NCBI RefSeq assembly: GCF_008364685.1
Contig: NZ_VTTL01000012.1
Coordinates: 180,150 to 244,149, forward strand
Origin: Xanthobacter oligotrophicus
GTDB lineage: Bacteria > Pseudomonadota > Alphaproteobacteria > Rhizobiales > Xanthobacteraceae
Length of the DNA stretch: 64,000 nt
Direction: 5' to 3'
Below the pieces are notes generated by a model. The model was not told the origin of the DNA, ran no database searches, and was given only the letters and a program-made list of their open reading frames with translations. Positions 1-10,401 of the stretch are shown piece by piece (the first letter of the stretch is position 1; each line of letters opens with the position of its first letter). A program made the position numbers and the translations under genes.

Positions 1-2
1 AC

Positions 3-35
3 CAGCTGCGCACCCCGGCGCTCGCCGCCGAGTGA
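3..35 (+). CDS. C-terminal tail of an upstream protein (partial)
   Basis: Only the last ten codons and a TGA stop are present, reading QLRTPALAAE. The open frame up to the stop and the short 33-base gap to the ferredoxin gene suggest the end of a co-directional gene. In ferredoxin/HEAT clusters of this kind the preceding gene is often a fumarate-reductase-like flavoprotein, but nothing seen here proves that. Confidence 0.4.
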   Translation, partial: QLRTPALAAE

Positions 36-68
36 CCTCACAGAATTCGAGAATCCGGAGCCTGCCCC

Positions 69-302
69 ATGCCGTTCGCCAACCACCCCACCTCCGTGCC
101 GGTCACGGTCGATGACGAGAAATGTATCGCCGAGAAGGGCTGCCGCGTCTGCATCGACGTGTGCCCCCTCGACGTGCTCGCCATCAACCCCGCCTCCGGC
201 AAGGCGCACATGAAGTATGACGAGTGCTGGTACTGCATGCCCTGCGAGGTGGACTGCCCCACCGGGGCGGTGAAGGTCGAAATCCCCTATCTCCTGCGCT
301 GA
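69..302 (+). CDS. Two-cluster 4Fe-4S ferredoxin, AprB-like
   Basis: A 77-residue electron-transfer protein. The first cysteine cluster is C-x5-C-x2-C-x3-CP (about residues 19-33) and the second is C-x2-C-x2-C-x3-CP (about residues 54-65), the layout of a bacterial 2x[4Fe-4S] ferredoxin. The CWYCMPCEVDCP stretch recalls the beta subunit of adenylylsulfate reductase and related flavoprotein partners. It lies between the tail of an upstream gene and a HEAT-repeat gene 8 bases downstream, so it probably belongs to an operon in which it passes electrons to or from a flavoprotein encoded to the left. There is no signal peptide, so it is cytoplasmic. Substrate and partner are unknown. Confidence 0.9.
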   Translation: MPFANHPTSVPVTVDDEKCIAEKGCRVCIDVCPLDVLAINPASGKAHMKYDECWYCMPCEVDCPTGAVKVEIPYLLR

Positions 303-310
303 GGTGAGCC

Positions 311-1273
311 ATGGCCCTGTTCGATGATTTCGACGACGACATGGATGCCGTGGCGGAGCGCGCCCGCGACGCCGATCCCGGCATCCGCCGCGTCGCCATG
401 CTCAACCTCGCCGAGAGCGTGGATCCGCAGGCGGTGGAGCTGCTGCTCGCCGGCCTGAAGGACGAGGATGCCGGCGTGCGCGAGGCCGCCGCCAAATCCC
501 TCGACGAGCATGCCGGCCTGCCCGCCGCCCTCGGCCTGATCGAGGCGCTCGACGATGCGGTGGAGGCGGTGCGCCTCGCCGCCATCGAGAGCCTCGCCGA
601 CAAGAAGGAGCCCGGCTCCGCGCCCTGCCTCATCGCGCGGGTGCAGGCGGAAAGCGCCTTCGTGCGCGCCGCCGCGCTCCGGGCCCTGCGCGACATGCAG
701 GACCCCGCCGCCATGCCGGTGGCGCTGTCGGCGCTCTCCGATCCCGATATGGCCGTGCGGCGCGAGGCGCTGGGCGTGCTCGGCTATCTGAAGGCCGATG
801 CGGCGCTGCCAGCGCTGCTGCTGGCCGCCACCGATCCCGAGCCGGCGGTGCGCCGGGCGGTGATGGCGGCCCTCGTGTTCGTGCGCAGCGGCACGCCGGG
901 GGTGCCCGCCCTCGTGGCCGGGCTGAAGGATGCCCATTGGCAGGTGCGCGAGGAAGCCGCCTTTTCCATCGGCAAGGCCAAGCTGCCGGAGGCGGTGGAC
1001 CCGCTGATGGTCGCGGCCAATGACGACAGCTGGCAGGTGCAGGCCAAGGCGGTGAATGCGCTGGGCAAGCTGAAGGCCAAGAGCGCGGTGCCGGTGGTGG
1101 CGGAGGCGCTGTCCCACGGTTCCAGCAACGTGCGCAAGGAAGCCGCCGCCGCCCTGGGCGAGATCGCCGATCCCGCCGCCGTTGGCGCGCTGGAAGCCGC
1201 CTTCGACGATCCGGACCCGGACGTGCGCAAGCTGGTGCGCTGGGCGCTGGAGCGCTGCCACGCCGCGGCGTGA
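311..1273 (+). CDS. HEAT-repeat (PBS lyase-type) protein
   Basis: A 320-residue protein built almost wholly of about 31-residue alpha-helical repeats with the recurrent pattern D-P-x-x-x-V-R-x-x-A-x-x-A-L, from about residue 15 to the C-terminus. This predicts an alpha-solenoid scaffold of the PBS-lyase HEAT type. There are no catalytic motifs, signal peptide or membrane segments. The ATG follows a GAGG-type ribosome site 8 bases after the ferredoxin stop, so the two are translationally linked. By analogy it may chaperone or dock the iron-sulfur/flavin enzyme encoded by the neighbours; that role is inference. Confidence 0.88.
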   Translation: MALFDDFDDDMDAVAERARDADPGIRRVAMLNLAESVDPQAVELLLAGLKDEDAGVREAAAKSLDEHAGLPAALGLIEALDDAVEAVRLAAIESLADKKEPGSAPCLIARVQAESAFVRAAALRALRDMQDPAAMPVALSALSDPDMAVRREALGVLGYLKADAALPALLLAATDPEPAVRRAVMAALVFVRSGTPGVPALVAGLKDAHWQVREEAAFSIGKAKLPEAVDPLMVAANDDSWQVQAKAVNALGKLKAKSAVPVVAEALSHGSSNVRKEAAAALGEIADPAAVGALEAAFDDPDPDVRKLVRWALERCHAAA

Positions 1274-1307
1274 AGAAGGGCTCAGTCTGCCATTGAGCGC
1301 TGCAGAG

Positions 1308-1404
1308 CCCTCAACCCGCGTGCGGGGGAGGGCAGGGAGGGGGAGGCTGCTTCCGCCTTCCTCCGGCTGGCGTTCTGCCCCTTCTCCCGCTTGCGGTGGA
1401 GGGG
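1308..1404. repeat. Two CCCTC-CCGC / GCGGG-GAGGG hairpins
   Basis: Two palindromic units lie just after the HEAT gene. The first pairs CCCTCAACCCGC (1308-1319) with GCGGGGGAGGG (1322-1332). The second pairs CCCCTTCTCCCGC (1378-1390) with GCGGTGGAGGGG (1393-1404). A third relative sits at 35991-36014 after metF. They look like dispersed REP-like intergenic hairpins that may also help stop transcription; neither is followed by a T-run. Confidence 0.6.
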
Positions 1405-1417
1405 CACGGCACTTCCC

Positions 1418-1532
1418 CACATCGTCGCCGTCCGGCTTGACCGGAGGGTCCATCTTACCGCTGGTCCAGTCCCCGCCACTTTGTCCCGGCCGGGCCATGG
1501 GCCGTCCGGTCAAGCCGGACGGCGACGATGTG
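1418..1532. repeat. 28-bp perfect inverted repeat with 59-base loop
   Basis: The arm at 1418-1445 is the exact reverse complement of 1505-1532; the arms contain GCCGTCCGGCTTGACCGGA and its mirror. The 59 bases between carry no gene. The gap between the convergent HEAT and TRAP genes (about 415 bases) otherwise holds only the smaller hairpins listed beside it. Perfect long arms suggest a recent or gene-converted intergenic repeat element of a family spread through the genome. Confidence 0.75.
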
Positions 1533-1607
1533 CAATCTCCTTACACCAACGGCCCCGGTCTTTGACCGGTGCCGAGAGGGTCGCGCTCAAGCGCCGCGCG
1601 GGCTTGA

Positions 1608-1642
1608 CCAAAGGCCCGTGAGTCAAGCTCAAGGGCCTTTGG
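1608..1642. terminator. Possible terminator hairpin between convergent genes
   Basis: CCAAAGGCCC (1608-1617) pairs with GGGCCTTTGG (1633-1642) across a 15-base loop. It lies between the convergent HEAT and TRAP genes, where a bidirectional terminator would be expected. No uridine run follows on either strand, so the call is weak. Confidence 0.3.
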
Positions 1643-1688
1643 TATTAGGGCCCCGCCCCCATCCTTTCGCGAAGGCGAACCGCCGCCC

Positions 1689-2720
1689 TCAGGACAGCTT
1701 GCCGGTGTAGCTCTCCAGGATGGACCAGGCCTCGTCGCCGAACTTGCCCTTCCACTCGGAATAGAAGCCGGCCTTGCGCAGCTGGTCGCGGAAGCTGTCC
1801 ACCTTGGGCTCGTTGAAGACGAGGCCCTTTGCGCTCAGCTCCTTGCGCAGGGTGCCGTTGAGCGCCAGCACGTCCTCGCGCTCCTTCAGGCCGGCGGCGT
1901 TGATGTTCTTCGCCACGATGGCGCGCAGGTCGTCGGGCAGCTGCTCGAAGGCGCGGCGGTTGGCCAGGAACCAGAAGCCGTCCCACATGTGGTTGGTGAG
2001 GGAGCAGTATTTCTGCACCTCGTAGAGCTTCGCCGTGGCGATGATGGCGAGCGGGTTCTCCTGCGCGTCCACGATGCGGGTCTGGAGCGCGCTGTAGACC
2101 TCGGCGAAGTTGAGGCTCGCGGGGGCGCTGTCGAAGGCCTTGAACATGGAGGTCCACAGCGGCGACACCGGCACCCGGATCTTCAGGCCCTTGAGGTCGG
2201 CGGCGGTCTCGATGGGCCGGGTGGAGGTGGTGATCTGCCGGAAGCCGTTGTCCCAGATATTGTCCATGGCGATGATGCCGGCCTTGGAGATCTGGCCGCG
2301 CACATAGGCGCCGAGCCCGCCGTCCATGGCCTTCCACACGGTGGCGTAATCCGGGAAGGCGAAGCCGATGCCGCTCACCGAGGCGTTCGGGATCAGGGTG
2401 GAGAGGATGAGCGGGGAGAGGGTGAAGAACTCGATGCCCCCCGAGCGCAGCTGGCTCAGCATGTCGGTGTCGCCGCCGAGCTGGCTGGAGGGGAACACCT
2501 TGATCTCGACGCGGCCCTGGGTCTCGGCCTTGATCTTGTCCACCATCTCGCCCGCGCGCACGTTCATGGGGTGCGTGACCGGCAGGTTGTTGGCGTATTT
2601 GTAGGAAAATTCCGCGCTCTGCGCCCGCGCGACGAAGGGGGCGAACACGCCGCCCGCCACGCCGCCCGCAAGGGCTCCGGCCGCGCCGGCCTTGAAAAGG
2701 GTGCGACGGGTCAACATCAT
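1689..2720 (-). CDS. TRAP transporter solute-binding protein (DctP family)
   Basis: A 343-residue periplasmic binding protein of the DctP/TRAP family, which hands organic acids to a TRAP membrane permease. The N-terminus has a twin-arginine-like export signal (TRRTLFKAG, then a small-residue hydrophobic stretch and an A-R-A cleavage site), so it is probably exported folded. The start was chosen at 2720 because AGGAGGAG lies 8 bases upstream; the longer open frame has no ribosome site. No DctQ/DctM permease genes are in the window, so it is an orphan binding protein. It diverges from an IclR regulator, and a GGTCCA-N5-TGGACC palindrome lies about 45 bases upstream of its start, suggesting control by that regulator. 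The ligand is unknown. Confidence 0.9.
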   Translation of the reverse strand: MMLTRRTLFKAGAAGALAGGVAGGVFAPFVARAQSAEFSYKYANNLPVTHPMNVRAGEMVDKIKAETQGRVEIKVFPSSQLGGDTDMLSQLRSGGIEFFTLSPLILSTLIPNASVSGIGFAFPDYATVWKAMDGGLGAYVRGQISKAGIIAMDNIWDNGFRQITTSTRPIETAADLKGLKIRVPVSPLWTSMFKAFDSAPASLNFAEVYSALQTRIVDAQENPLAIIATAKLYEVQKYCSLTNHMWDGFWFLANRRAFEQLPDDLRAIVAKNINAAGLKEREDVLALNGTLRKELSAKGLVFNEPKVDSFRDQLRKAGFYSEWKGKFGDEAWSILESYTGKLS

Positions 2721-2764
2721 GCTGGCAGCTCCTCCTGGCGGTCCATTCGGACCGGTTTCCTCTG

Positions 2765-2781
2765 GGTCCAGTATATGGACC
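2765..2781. promoter_or_regulatory. Candidate IclR operator 1 (TRAP side)
   Basis: A perfect palindrome, GGTCCA-GTATA-TGGACC, in the divergent intergenic region 45 bases upstream of the TRAP start. A second copy of the same layout lies at 2886-2902. Two matching palindromes flanking a divergent promoter beside an IclR gene are the basis of the call. Confidence 0.6.
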
Positions 2782-2885
2782 TCGTATCCCTGCGGCCCAT
2801 GCTGGCCCGCTTGTGGGATTTTCGCAAGCCCATTATGGTCGTTGAAGACGCTGCGCTGCGGTGGTCTCAACGATATCAAGATCTA

Positions 2886-2902
2886 GGTCCACATACTGGA
2901 TC
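2886..2902. promoter_or_regulatory. Candidate IclR operator 2 (autoregulation)
   Basis: GGTCCA-CATAC-TGGATC, one arm base different from the perfect site at 2765-2781. It abuts the ATG proposed for the IclR gene (2903), a position that would let bound repressor block its own gene. The two centres are 121 bases apart, so looping or paired occupancy is possible. Confidence 0.55.
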
Positions 2903-3823
2903 ATGGGAGAGCGCGTGGGACGGGCACACAAGCCCCCCGCCGTCCGGCCCGGCCCCGAGCCGGCGCGCGCCGGCGGCTTATCTTCCGGCGAAACCGCCGG
3001 CGGGGGAACGCAGAGCATCGAGCGGGCGGTGGCGCTGCTTCTGACGGTGGGCCGCGCAGCCCCCGAGGGCGCGCGGCTGTCCGATCTGGTGCGGCTGTGC
3101 GGCCTGCCCAAGCCCACCGTGCGGCGGGTGCTGCTGGCGCTGGTGCGCACCGGCCTGCTCGACCAGGACGAGGTGACGCGGCGCTATCATGTGGGGCCGG
3201 AAGCCTATGTGCTCGGCACCCTCGCCGGCACCCGCTTTGGCATCCATGCCCTGGCGCTGGACGGCCTTGCCCGCCTCGCCCGCACCAGCGGCGACTGCGC
3301 CTTCCTCTCCGTCCCGCGCGGGGCCTTCAGCGTATGCCTGCACCGGGAGGAGGGCACCTGGCCCATCCGCACCCACGTGCTGCAGGCCGGCGACCGGCAC
3401 CCGCTGGGCATCGGCGCCGGCGGGCTCGCGCTGCTCGCCGCTTTGCCGGATGCGGAGGTGGAGCGCATGCTCGCCGCCAATGCGCAGGCGCTGGCGGCCC
3501 ATTATCCCGGCTATGGGGTCGAGGTGATGCGCGCGCAGGTGGCCGATGCCCGCGCTCGTGGCTATGCGCTCAATCCCGGCCTTTATGTCGCCGGCTCCTG
3601 GGGCATTGCCGTGCCGGTGCTGGGGCCGGACGGGCGCCCCTTGGGCGCGCTGTCGCTTGCCGCCATCGACAGCCGGCTCTCGCCTGAGCGGCAGGCCGAG
3701 CTGGTGCCGCTGCTGAAGCGCGAGGCGCAGGCGCTGGAATCCGCCCTCGGCCACCGCACGGCCGGTGAGCCCGCCGTCGCGGTGCAGCCCAACGGGCGCG
3801 CCATTGCCAAGGGGATGCCGTGA
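2903..3823 (+). CDS. IclR-family transcriptional regulator
   Basis: A winged-helix HTH (about residues 36-95; GARLSDLVRLCGLPKPTVRR) is followed by the IclR effector-binding domain (about 110-280), which in this family binds small carboxylic or aromatic acids. There is a long Pro/Gly/Arg-rich N-terminal tail before the HTH. The start is uncertain. ATG 2903 directly follows a palindrome and has no clear ribosome site, and a GTG at 2861 would add 14 residues with no better site. It is divergent from the TRAP binding protein and followed by an acyl-CoA synthetase and an SDR, so it probably controls uptake and activation of one carboxylic acid. Confidence 0.9.
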   Translation: MGERVGRAHKPPAVRPGPEPARAGGLSSGETAGGGTQSIERAVALLLTVGRAAPEGARLSDLVRLCGLPKPTVRRVLLALVRTGLLDQDEVTRRYHVGPEAYVLGTLAGTRFGIHALALDGLARLARTSGDCAFLSVPRGAFSVCLHREEGTWPIRTHVLQAGDRHPLGIGAGGLALLAALPDAEVERMLAANAQALAAHYPGYGVEVMRAQVADARARGYALNPGLYVAGSWGIAVPVLGPDGRPLGALSLAAIDSRLSPERQAELVPLLKREAQALESALGHRTAGEPAVAVQPNGRAIAKGMP

Positions 3824-3892
3824 TGGCGCCTGCCGATAGGTCCTTGTCTTTCCGCGCGCGCCCTGCGCGCGCCTCCTGCCCGGAGTGATCCC

Positions 3893-5551
3893 ATGTCCCC
3901 TGAACCTGTCGAAATGCCCGCCGTCGCCGAGGGCGCACCCAAGGGCGGTGTCGCCCGCTCCAGTCGGCGAGTGATGAACCTGTCCCATGTGCTGCGCCAG
4001 GCGGCGCGGCGCTTCCCCGGCGAGATCGGCTTCGTGGACGGCGCCCGCACGCTCACCTGGGGCGAGATGGAGGCGCGGGTGGACGCCATGGCCGTGGAAC
4101 TCGCCCATCGCGGGGTGGGCAAGGGCGACCGCATCCTGGTGCAGTCCAAGAACTGCCTTGAAATGTTCGAGAGCATGTTCGCCGCCTTCCGCGTCGGCGC
4201 GGTGTGGGTGCCCACCAATTTCCGCCAGACCCCGGGGGAGGTGGCCTATCTCGCCTCCGCTTCGGGGGCGCGGCTGATGATCTGCCACGCCGATTTCCCC
4301 GAGCATGTGCCCGCCGTGCTGGCCGAGGCGCCGTCCGTCGAGGCGGTGATCGCCATCGGCGCCGCCGATTTCGGGCCGGACTATGCCGACCTCGTCGCCG
4401 CCCGCCTCGGGGAAAGGGCGAAGGTGGCGGACGTGGAGCACGATGACCCGTGCTGGTTCTTCTTCACCTCCGGCACCACGGGGCGGCCCAAGGCGGCGGT
4501 GCTCACCCACGGCCAGATGGCCTTCGTCATCACCAACCATCTGTGCGACCTGATGCCCGGCACCACGAATGCCGACGCCTCCCTGGTGGTGGCGCCGCTC
4601 TCCCACGGGGCGGGCGTGCACCAATTGGTGCAGGTGGCGCGGGCGGTGAAGACCATCCTCATGCCGTCCGAGAAGTTCGACGCGGCCGAGGCGTGGCGGC
4701 TGGTGGAGGAATGGCGCGTCACCAACATGTTCACCGTGCCCACCATCACCAAGCTGCTGGCCGAGCATCCCTCGGTGAAGACTTACGATCATTCCTCCCT
4801 GCGCTACGTCATCTATGCCGGCGCGCCCATGTATCGGGAGGACCAGAAGCGGGCGCTGAAGGCGCTGGGCAAGGTTCTGGTGCAGTATTTCGGGCTGGGC
4901 GAGGTCACCGGCAACATCACCGTGCTGCCGCCGGCGCTGCATGATCCCGAGGACGGCCCGGACCTGAAGCTCGGCACCTGCGGCTTCGAGCGCACGGGCA
5001 TCCAGGTCCAGATCCAGAACGATGCGGGGGAGGAGGCGCAGCCCTTCGAGACCGGGGAAATCTGCGTCTGCGGCCCCGCCGTGTTCGCCGGCTATTACGA
5101 CAACCCGGAAGCCAACGCCAAGGCGTTCCGCGACGGCTGGTTCCGCACCGGCGACCTCGGCCACATGGACAACGAGGGCTTCGTCTACATCACCGGCCGC
5201 GCTTCCGACATGTACATATCGGGCGGCTCCAACGTCTATCCGCGCGAGGTGGAGGAGAAGGTGCTCACCCATCCGGCGGTGGCGGAGGTGGCGATCCTCG
5301 GCGTGCCCGATCCCATGTGGGGCGAGGTGGGTGTGGCGGTGTGCGTGCTGCGCGAGGGGGCAAGCCTCGCCGAGGACGAGCTGATCGCGTTCCTCGACGG
5401 CAAGGTCGCCCGCTACAAGATGCCCCGCCGCATCCATTTCTGGGATGCGCTGCCGAAATCCGCCTACGGCAAGATCACCAAGAAGATGGTGCGCGAGGCC
5501 TTGGCCGAACGCGGCCTGCTGGAGCCGGCGCCCGCCACGCGCTCCGCCTGA
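3893..5551 (+). CDS. AMP-binding acyl-CoA synthetase
   Basis: A 552-residue member of the ANL superfamily, which activates a carboxylate with ATP and then CoA. Visible motifs are the P-loop-like TSGTTGRPK (about residues 191-199), YFGLGE (A5 region), GWFRTGDLG (A7), the hinge near GRASDMYISGG (A8), and PKSAYGKITKK carrying the catalytic lysine near the C-terminus (A10). Length and motifs fit medium- or branched-acid CoA ligases; the substrate cannot be read. It follows the IclR gene by 69 bases and precedes an SDR, forming a likely catabolic operon. Confidence 0.92.
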   Translation: MSPEPVEMPAVAEGAPKGGVARSSRRVMNLSHVLRQAARRFPGEIGFVDGARTLTWGEMEARVDAMAVELAHRGVGKGDRILVQSKNCLEMFESMFAAFRVGAVWVPTNFRQTPGEVAYLASASGARLMICHADFPEHVPAVLAEAPSVEAVIAIGAADFGPDYADLVAARLGERAKVADVEHDDPCWFFFTSGTTGRPKAAVLTHGQMAFVITNHLCDLMPGTTNADASLVVAPLSHGAGVHQLVQVARAVKTILMPSEKFDAAEAWRLVEEWRVTNMFTVPTITKLLAEHPSVKTYDHSSLRYVIYAGAPMYREDQKRALKALGKVLVQYFGLGEVTGNITVLPPALHDPEDGPDLKLGTCGFERTGIQVQIQNDAGEEAQPFETGEICVCGPAVFAGYYDNPEANAKAFRDGWFRTGDLGHMDNEGFVYITGRASDMYISGGSNVYPREVEEKVLTHPAVAEVAILGVPDPMWGEVGVAVCVLREGASLAEDELIAFLDGKVARYKMPRRIHFWDALPKSAYGKITKKMVREALAERGLLEPAPATRSA

Positions 5552-5596
5552 AGAGCGCCGCAGCACCGGAAACAAAAGCCCAAAGGGAGAGACGTG

Positions 5597-6358
5597 ATGA
5601 GCAGGACGCGAAGCGTGATCGTGACGGGAGGCGCCTCCGGCATCGGCCTCGCCGCGGTGGAGGCGCTTCTGGTGGAAGGCTGGCGCGTGGTCGCGGCCGA
5701 TATCGATGCGGTGGCGGTGGAGAAGGCGCGGGCGCAGCTTGCCGGCCATGGCGACCGCGTGCGCGTCGAGGTGGCGGACATCTCCGACGAGGCGCAGGTG
5801 GTGGACCTCGTCACCCGCACGAGCCTTGAGTTCGGCCCGCTTTGGGGCGTGGTGAATTCCGCCGGCATCGCCCGCGATGTGCCGGCGCTGGACACCTCGG
5901 TGTCGCTGTTCCGCGAGATCCTCGACGTGAACCTCGTCGGCACCTTCCTGGTGGCGCGCGAGGCGGCGCGGGTGATGAAGGAGAATGGCGGCGGCGCCAT
6001 CGTCAACATCGCCTCGGTTTCCGGCATAAGGGGCAATCTCGGCCGCTCGGCCTATGGCGCCTCTAAGGGCGGCGTACTGGTGCTGACGCAGATCCTCGCC
6101 GTGGAGTTCGCGCCCTTCAACATCCGCGTGAACGGCATCGCCCCCGGTCCCATCGAGACGCCCATGGTGAAGGCCATGCACACGCCGGAAGCCCGTGCCG
6201 GCTGGATGAAGACCGTGCCCATGCGCCGCTATGCCAGCCCCTCCGAGGTGGCCGGCGGCATCGCCTTCCTGCTGGACGAGACCAAGTCCTCCTTCATCAC
6301 CGGCCAGACCCTCAACGTGGACGGCGGCTTCACCGCCGGCGGGCTGATCGGGCTTTAG
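5597..6358 (+). CDS. SDR-family NAD(P)-dependent oxidoreductase
   Basis: A 253-residue classical short-chain dehydrogenase. The cofactor motif TGGASGIG lies near the N-terminus, N-S-A-G about residue 90, and the catalytic S...YxxxK (SAYGASK) at about residues 151-157. The C-terminal DGGFTAGG is typical of FabG/3-hydroxyacyl-type members. ATG 5597 is preferred over the GTG one codon earlier because AAGGGAGAG sits 8 bases away. It follows the acyl-CoA synthetase by 45 bases and may oxidise a hydroxyacyl-CoA or alcohol in the same pathway. Confidence 0.9.
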   Translation: MSRTRSVIVTGGASGIGLAAVEALLVEGWRVVAADIDAVAVEKARAQLAGHGDRVRVEVADISDEAQVVDLVTRTSLEFGPLWGVVNSAGIARDVPALDTSVSLFREILDVNLVGTFLVAREAARVMKENGGGAIVNIASVSGIRGNLGRSAYGASKGGVLVLTQILAVEFAPFNIRVNGIAPGPIETPMVKAMHTPEARAGWMKTVPMRRYASPSEVAGGIAFLLDETKSSFITGQTLNVDGGFTAGGLIGL

Positions 6359-6573
6359 CTTTCGTAACCTTGGCGTCTGGATATGGGCATTGCCTGATGC
6401 GCAGGAGTCTTGCGCTGGGTCCCGGCTCGGCGCTCCGGCTCCGCCGTCGCTGGTCCGGGAAACCGTCGCGCCCCAGTTGACGCCGCCGCCCGGCGCGGCA
6501 TCGTCTGGGGGGAGGGCGCGGTGAGTCCGGCGCGATGATGCACGCAGCCGAGAGGCCGGAGGTGGAGGCGGGG

Positions 6574-8088
6574 ATGGAGGAAACCACGCGCGTCTTCGAC
6601 CTCGCCATCATCGGCGGCGGCATCAATGGCGCTGGCATCGCCCGCGATGCGGCGGGGCGCGGCCTGTCGGTGGTGCTGTTCGAAAAGGCGGACCTGGCCT
6701 CCGGTACCTCGTCCGCCTCCACCAAGCTCATCCATGGCGGGCTGCGCTACCTGGAACATTACGCCTTCCGCCTGGTGAGGGAGGCGCTGGCCGAGCGCGA
6801 GGTGCTGTGGGGCATCGCCCCGCACATCATCTGGCCGCTGCGCTTCGTGCTGCCGCACCATCGCGGCCTGCGCCCGGCGTGGATGCTGTGGCTGGGCCTG
6901 TTTCTCTACGACCATATGGGCGGCCGCCGCCTGCTGCCGCCCACGCGCACGCTGGACCTGAGGCACGACCCCGCCGGTCTCCCGCTGCGCCACGACCTTG
7001 GCACGGCATTCGAATATTCCGACTGCTGGGTGGAGGATGCCCGCCTCGTGGTGCTCAATGCCCGCGATGCGGCGGACCGGGGCGCCTCCATCCGTCCGCG
7101 TACCAGGGTGGTGGGCGCGCATCGCGCCGATGGCCTGTGGGAGATCGCGGTGGAAGGCGCGGCGGGGCGGCAGAGCGTGCGCGCCCGCGCGCTGGTGGAT
7201 GCCGCTGGCCCCTGGGCCGGGCAGGTGCTGGACGTGTTGCAGGTGAAGGCGAGCGCGCGCCTGCGCCTCGTCAAGGGTAGCCACATCGTGGTGCACCGCC
7301 TGTTCGCGCACGATCGCTGCTACCTGTTCCAGAATGGCGACGGGCGCATCGTGTTCGCCATCCCCTATGAGGGCGACTTCACCCTCATCGGCACCACCGA
7401 CCTCGACTATGACGGCCGGCCGGAGGACGTGGCGGCGAGCCCCGAGGAGGTGGCCTATCTGTGCGCGGCGGCCAGCGACTATTTCGCCGCCTCGCTCGCG
7501 CCGGAGCAGGTGGTGTGGGCCTATTCCGGCGTGCGCGCCCTGTACGACGAAGGCGCGGGCAAGGCGCAGGAAGCGACCCGCGACTATGTGCTGGCCCTCG
7601 ACGCACCGGAGGGCGCGGCGCCGCTTCTGTCCGTGTTCGGCGGCAAGATCACCACCTATCGCCGCCTGGCCGAGGCCGCGCTGGCGCGGCTCGTGCCCCA
7701 TTTGGCGCCGCACCTGCCGGTGCTGGGTCCGGCCTTTACGGGCAGGGTGCCGCTGCCGGGCGGGGATTTCCCGCGGCAGGGGTTCGAGCATCTGCTGAAA
7801 AGCCTGCGCCGCACCTTTCCCGCCCTCGATCCGGCCCTGCTCAAGCGCCTCGCGCGGGCCTATGGCACCTCCAGCTTCCGCCTGCTGGAGGGGGTGATGC
7901 ACGAGGACGACCTCGGCGACTGGTTCGGCGCCCATCTGTGCCGCCGCGAGGTGGACTGGCTGATGGACCAGGAATGGGCCATGACCGCCGAGGATGTGCT
8001 GTGGCGCCGCTCCAAGCTCGGCCTGCGGACCTGCCATGAGGAAGCGCGGGCGCTCGACGCCTACATGGCCGCCCGGCGCGGCGGCTGA
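6574..8088 (+). CDS. glpD: Aerobic glycerol-3-phosphate dehydrogenase
   Basis: A 504-residue FAD enzyme that oxidises sn-glycerol-3-phosphate to dihydroxyacetone phosphate and feeds electrons to quinone at the inner membrane. The Rossmann FAD motif [17 protein letters not shown] is at the N-terminus, followed by [19 protein letters not shown] typical of GlpD, and a C-terminal DAO_C domain. The open frame starts at 6535, but ATG 6574 has a GGAGG-like site and matches the normal family start. GlpK follows 20 bases downstream; no GlpF or GlpR is present. The roughly 215 bases upstream contain a palindromic GGTCCCGG..CCGGGA stretch but no gene. Confidence 0.95.
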   Translation: MEETTRVFDLAIIGGGINGAGIARDAAGRGLSVVLFEKADLASGTSSASTKLIHGGLRYLEHYAFRLVREALAEREVLWGIAPHIIWPLRFVLPHHRGLRPAWMLWLGLFLYDHMGGRRLLPPTRTLDLRHDPAGLPLRHDLGTAFEYSDCWVEDARLVVLNARDAADRGASIRPRTRVVGAHRADGLWEIAVEGAAGRQSVRARALVDAAGPWAGQVLDVLQVKASARLRLVKGSHIVVHRLFAHDRCYLFQNGDGRIVFAIPYEGDFTLIGTTDLDYDGRPEDVAASPEEVAYLCAAASDYFAASLAPEQVVWAYSGVRALYDEGAGKAQEATRDYVLALDAPEGAAPLLSVFGGKITTYRRLAEAALARLVPHLAPHLPVLGPAFTGRVPLPGGDFPRQGFEHLLKSLRRTFPALDPALLKRLARAYGTSSFRLLEGVMHEDDLGDWFGAHLCRREVDWLMDQEWAMTAEDVLWRRSKLGLRTCHEEARALDAYMAARRGG

Positions 8089-8108
8089 AACAAATCCGGG
8101 AGGAGCCT

Positions 8109-10370
<2,262 letters not shown>

Positions 10371-10401
10371 GCCTCAGCGGCCGAAAGTCAGCGACCGAAA
10401 A

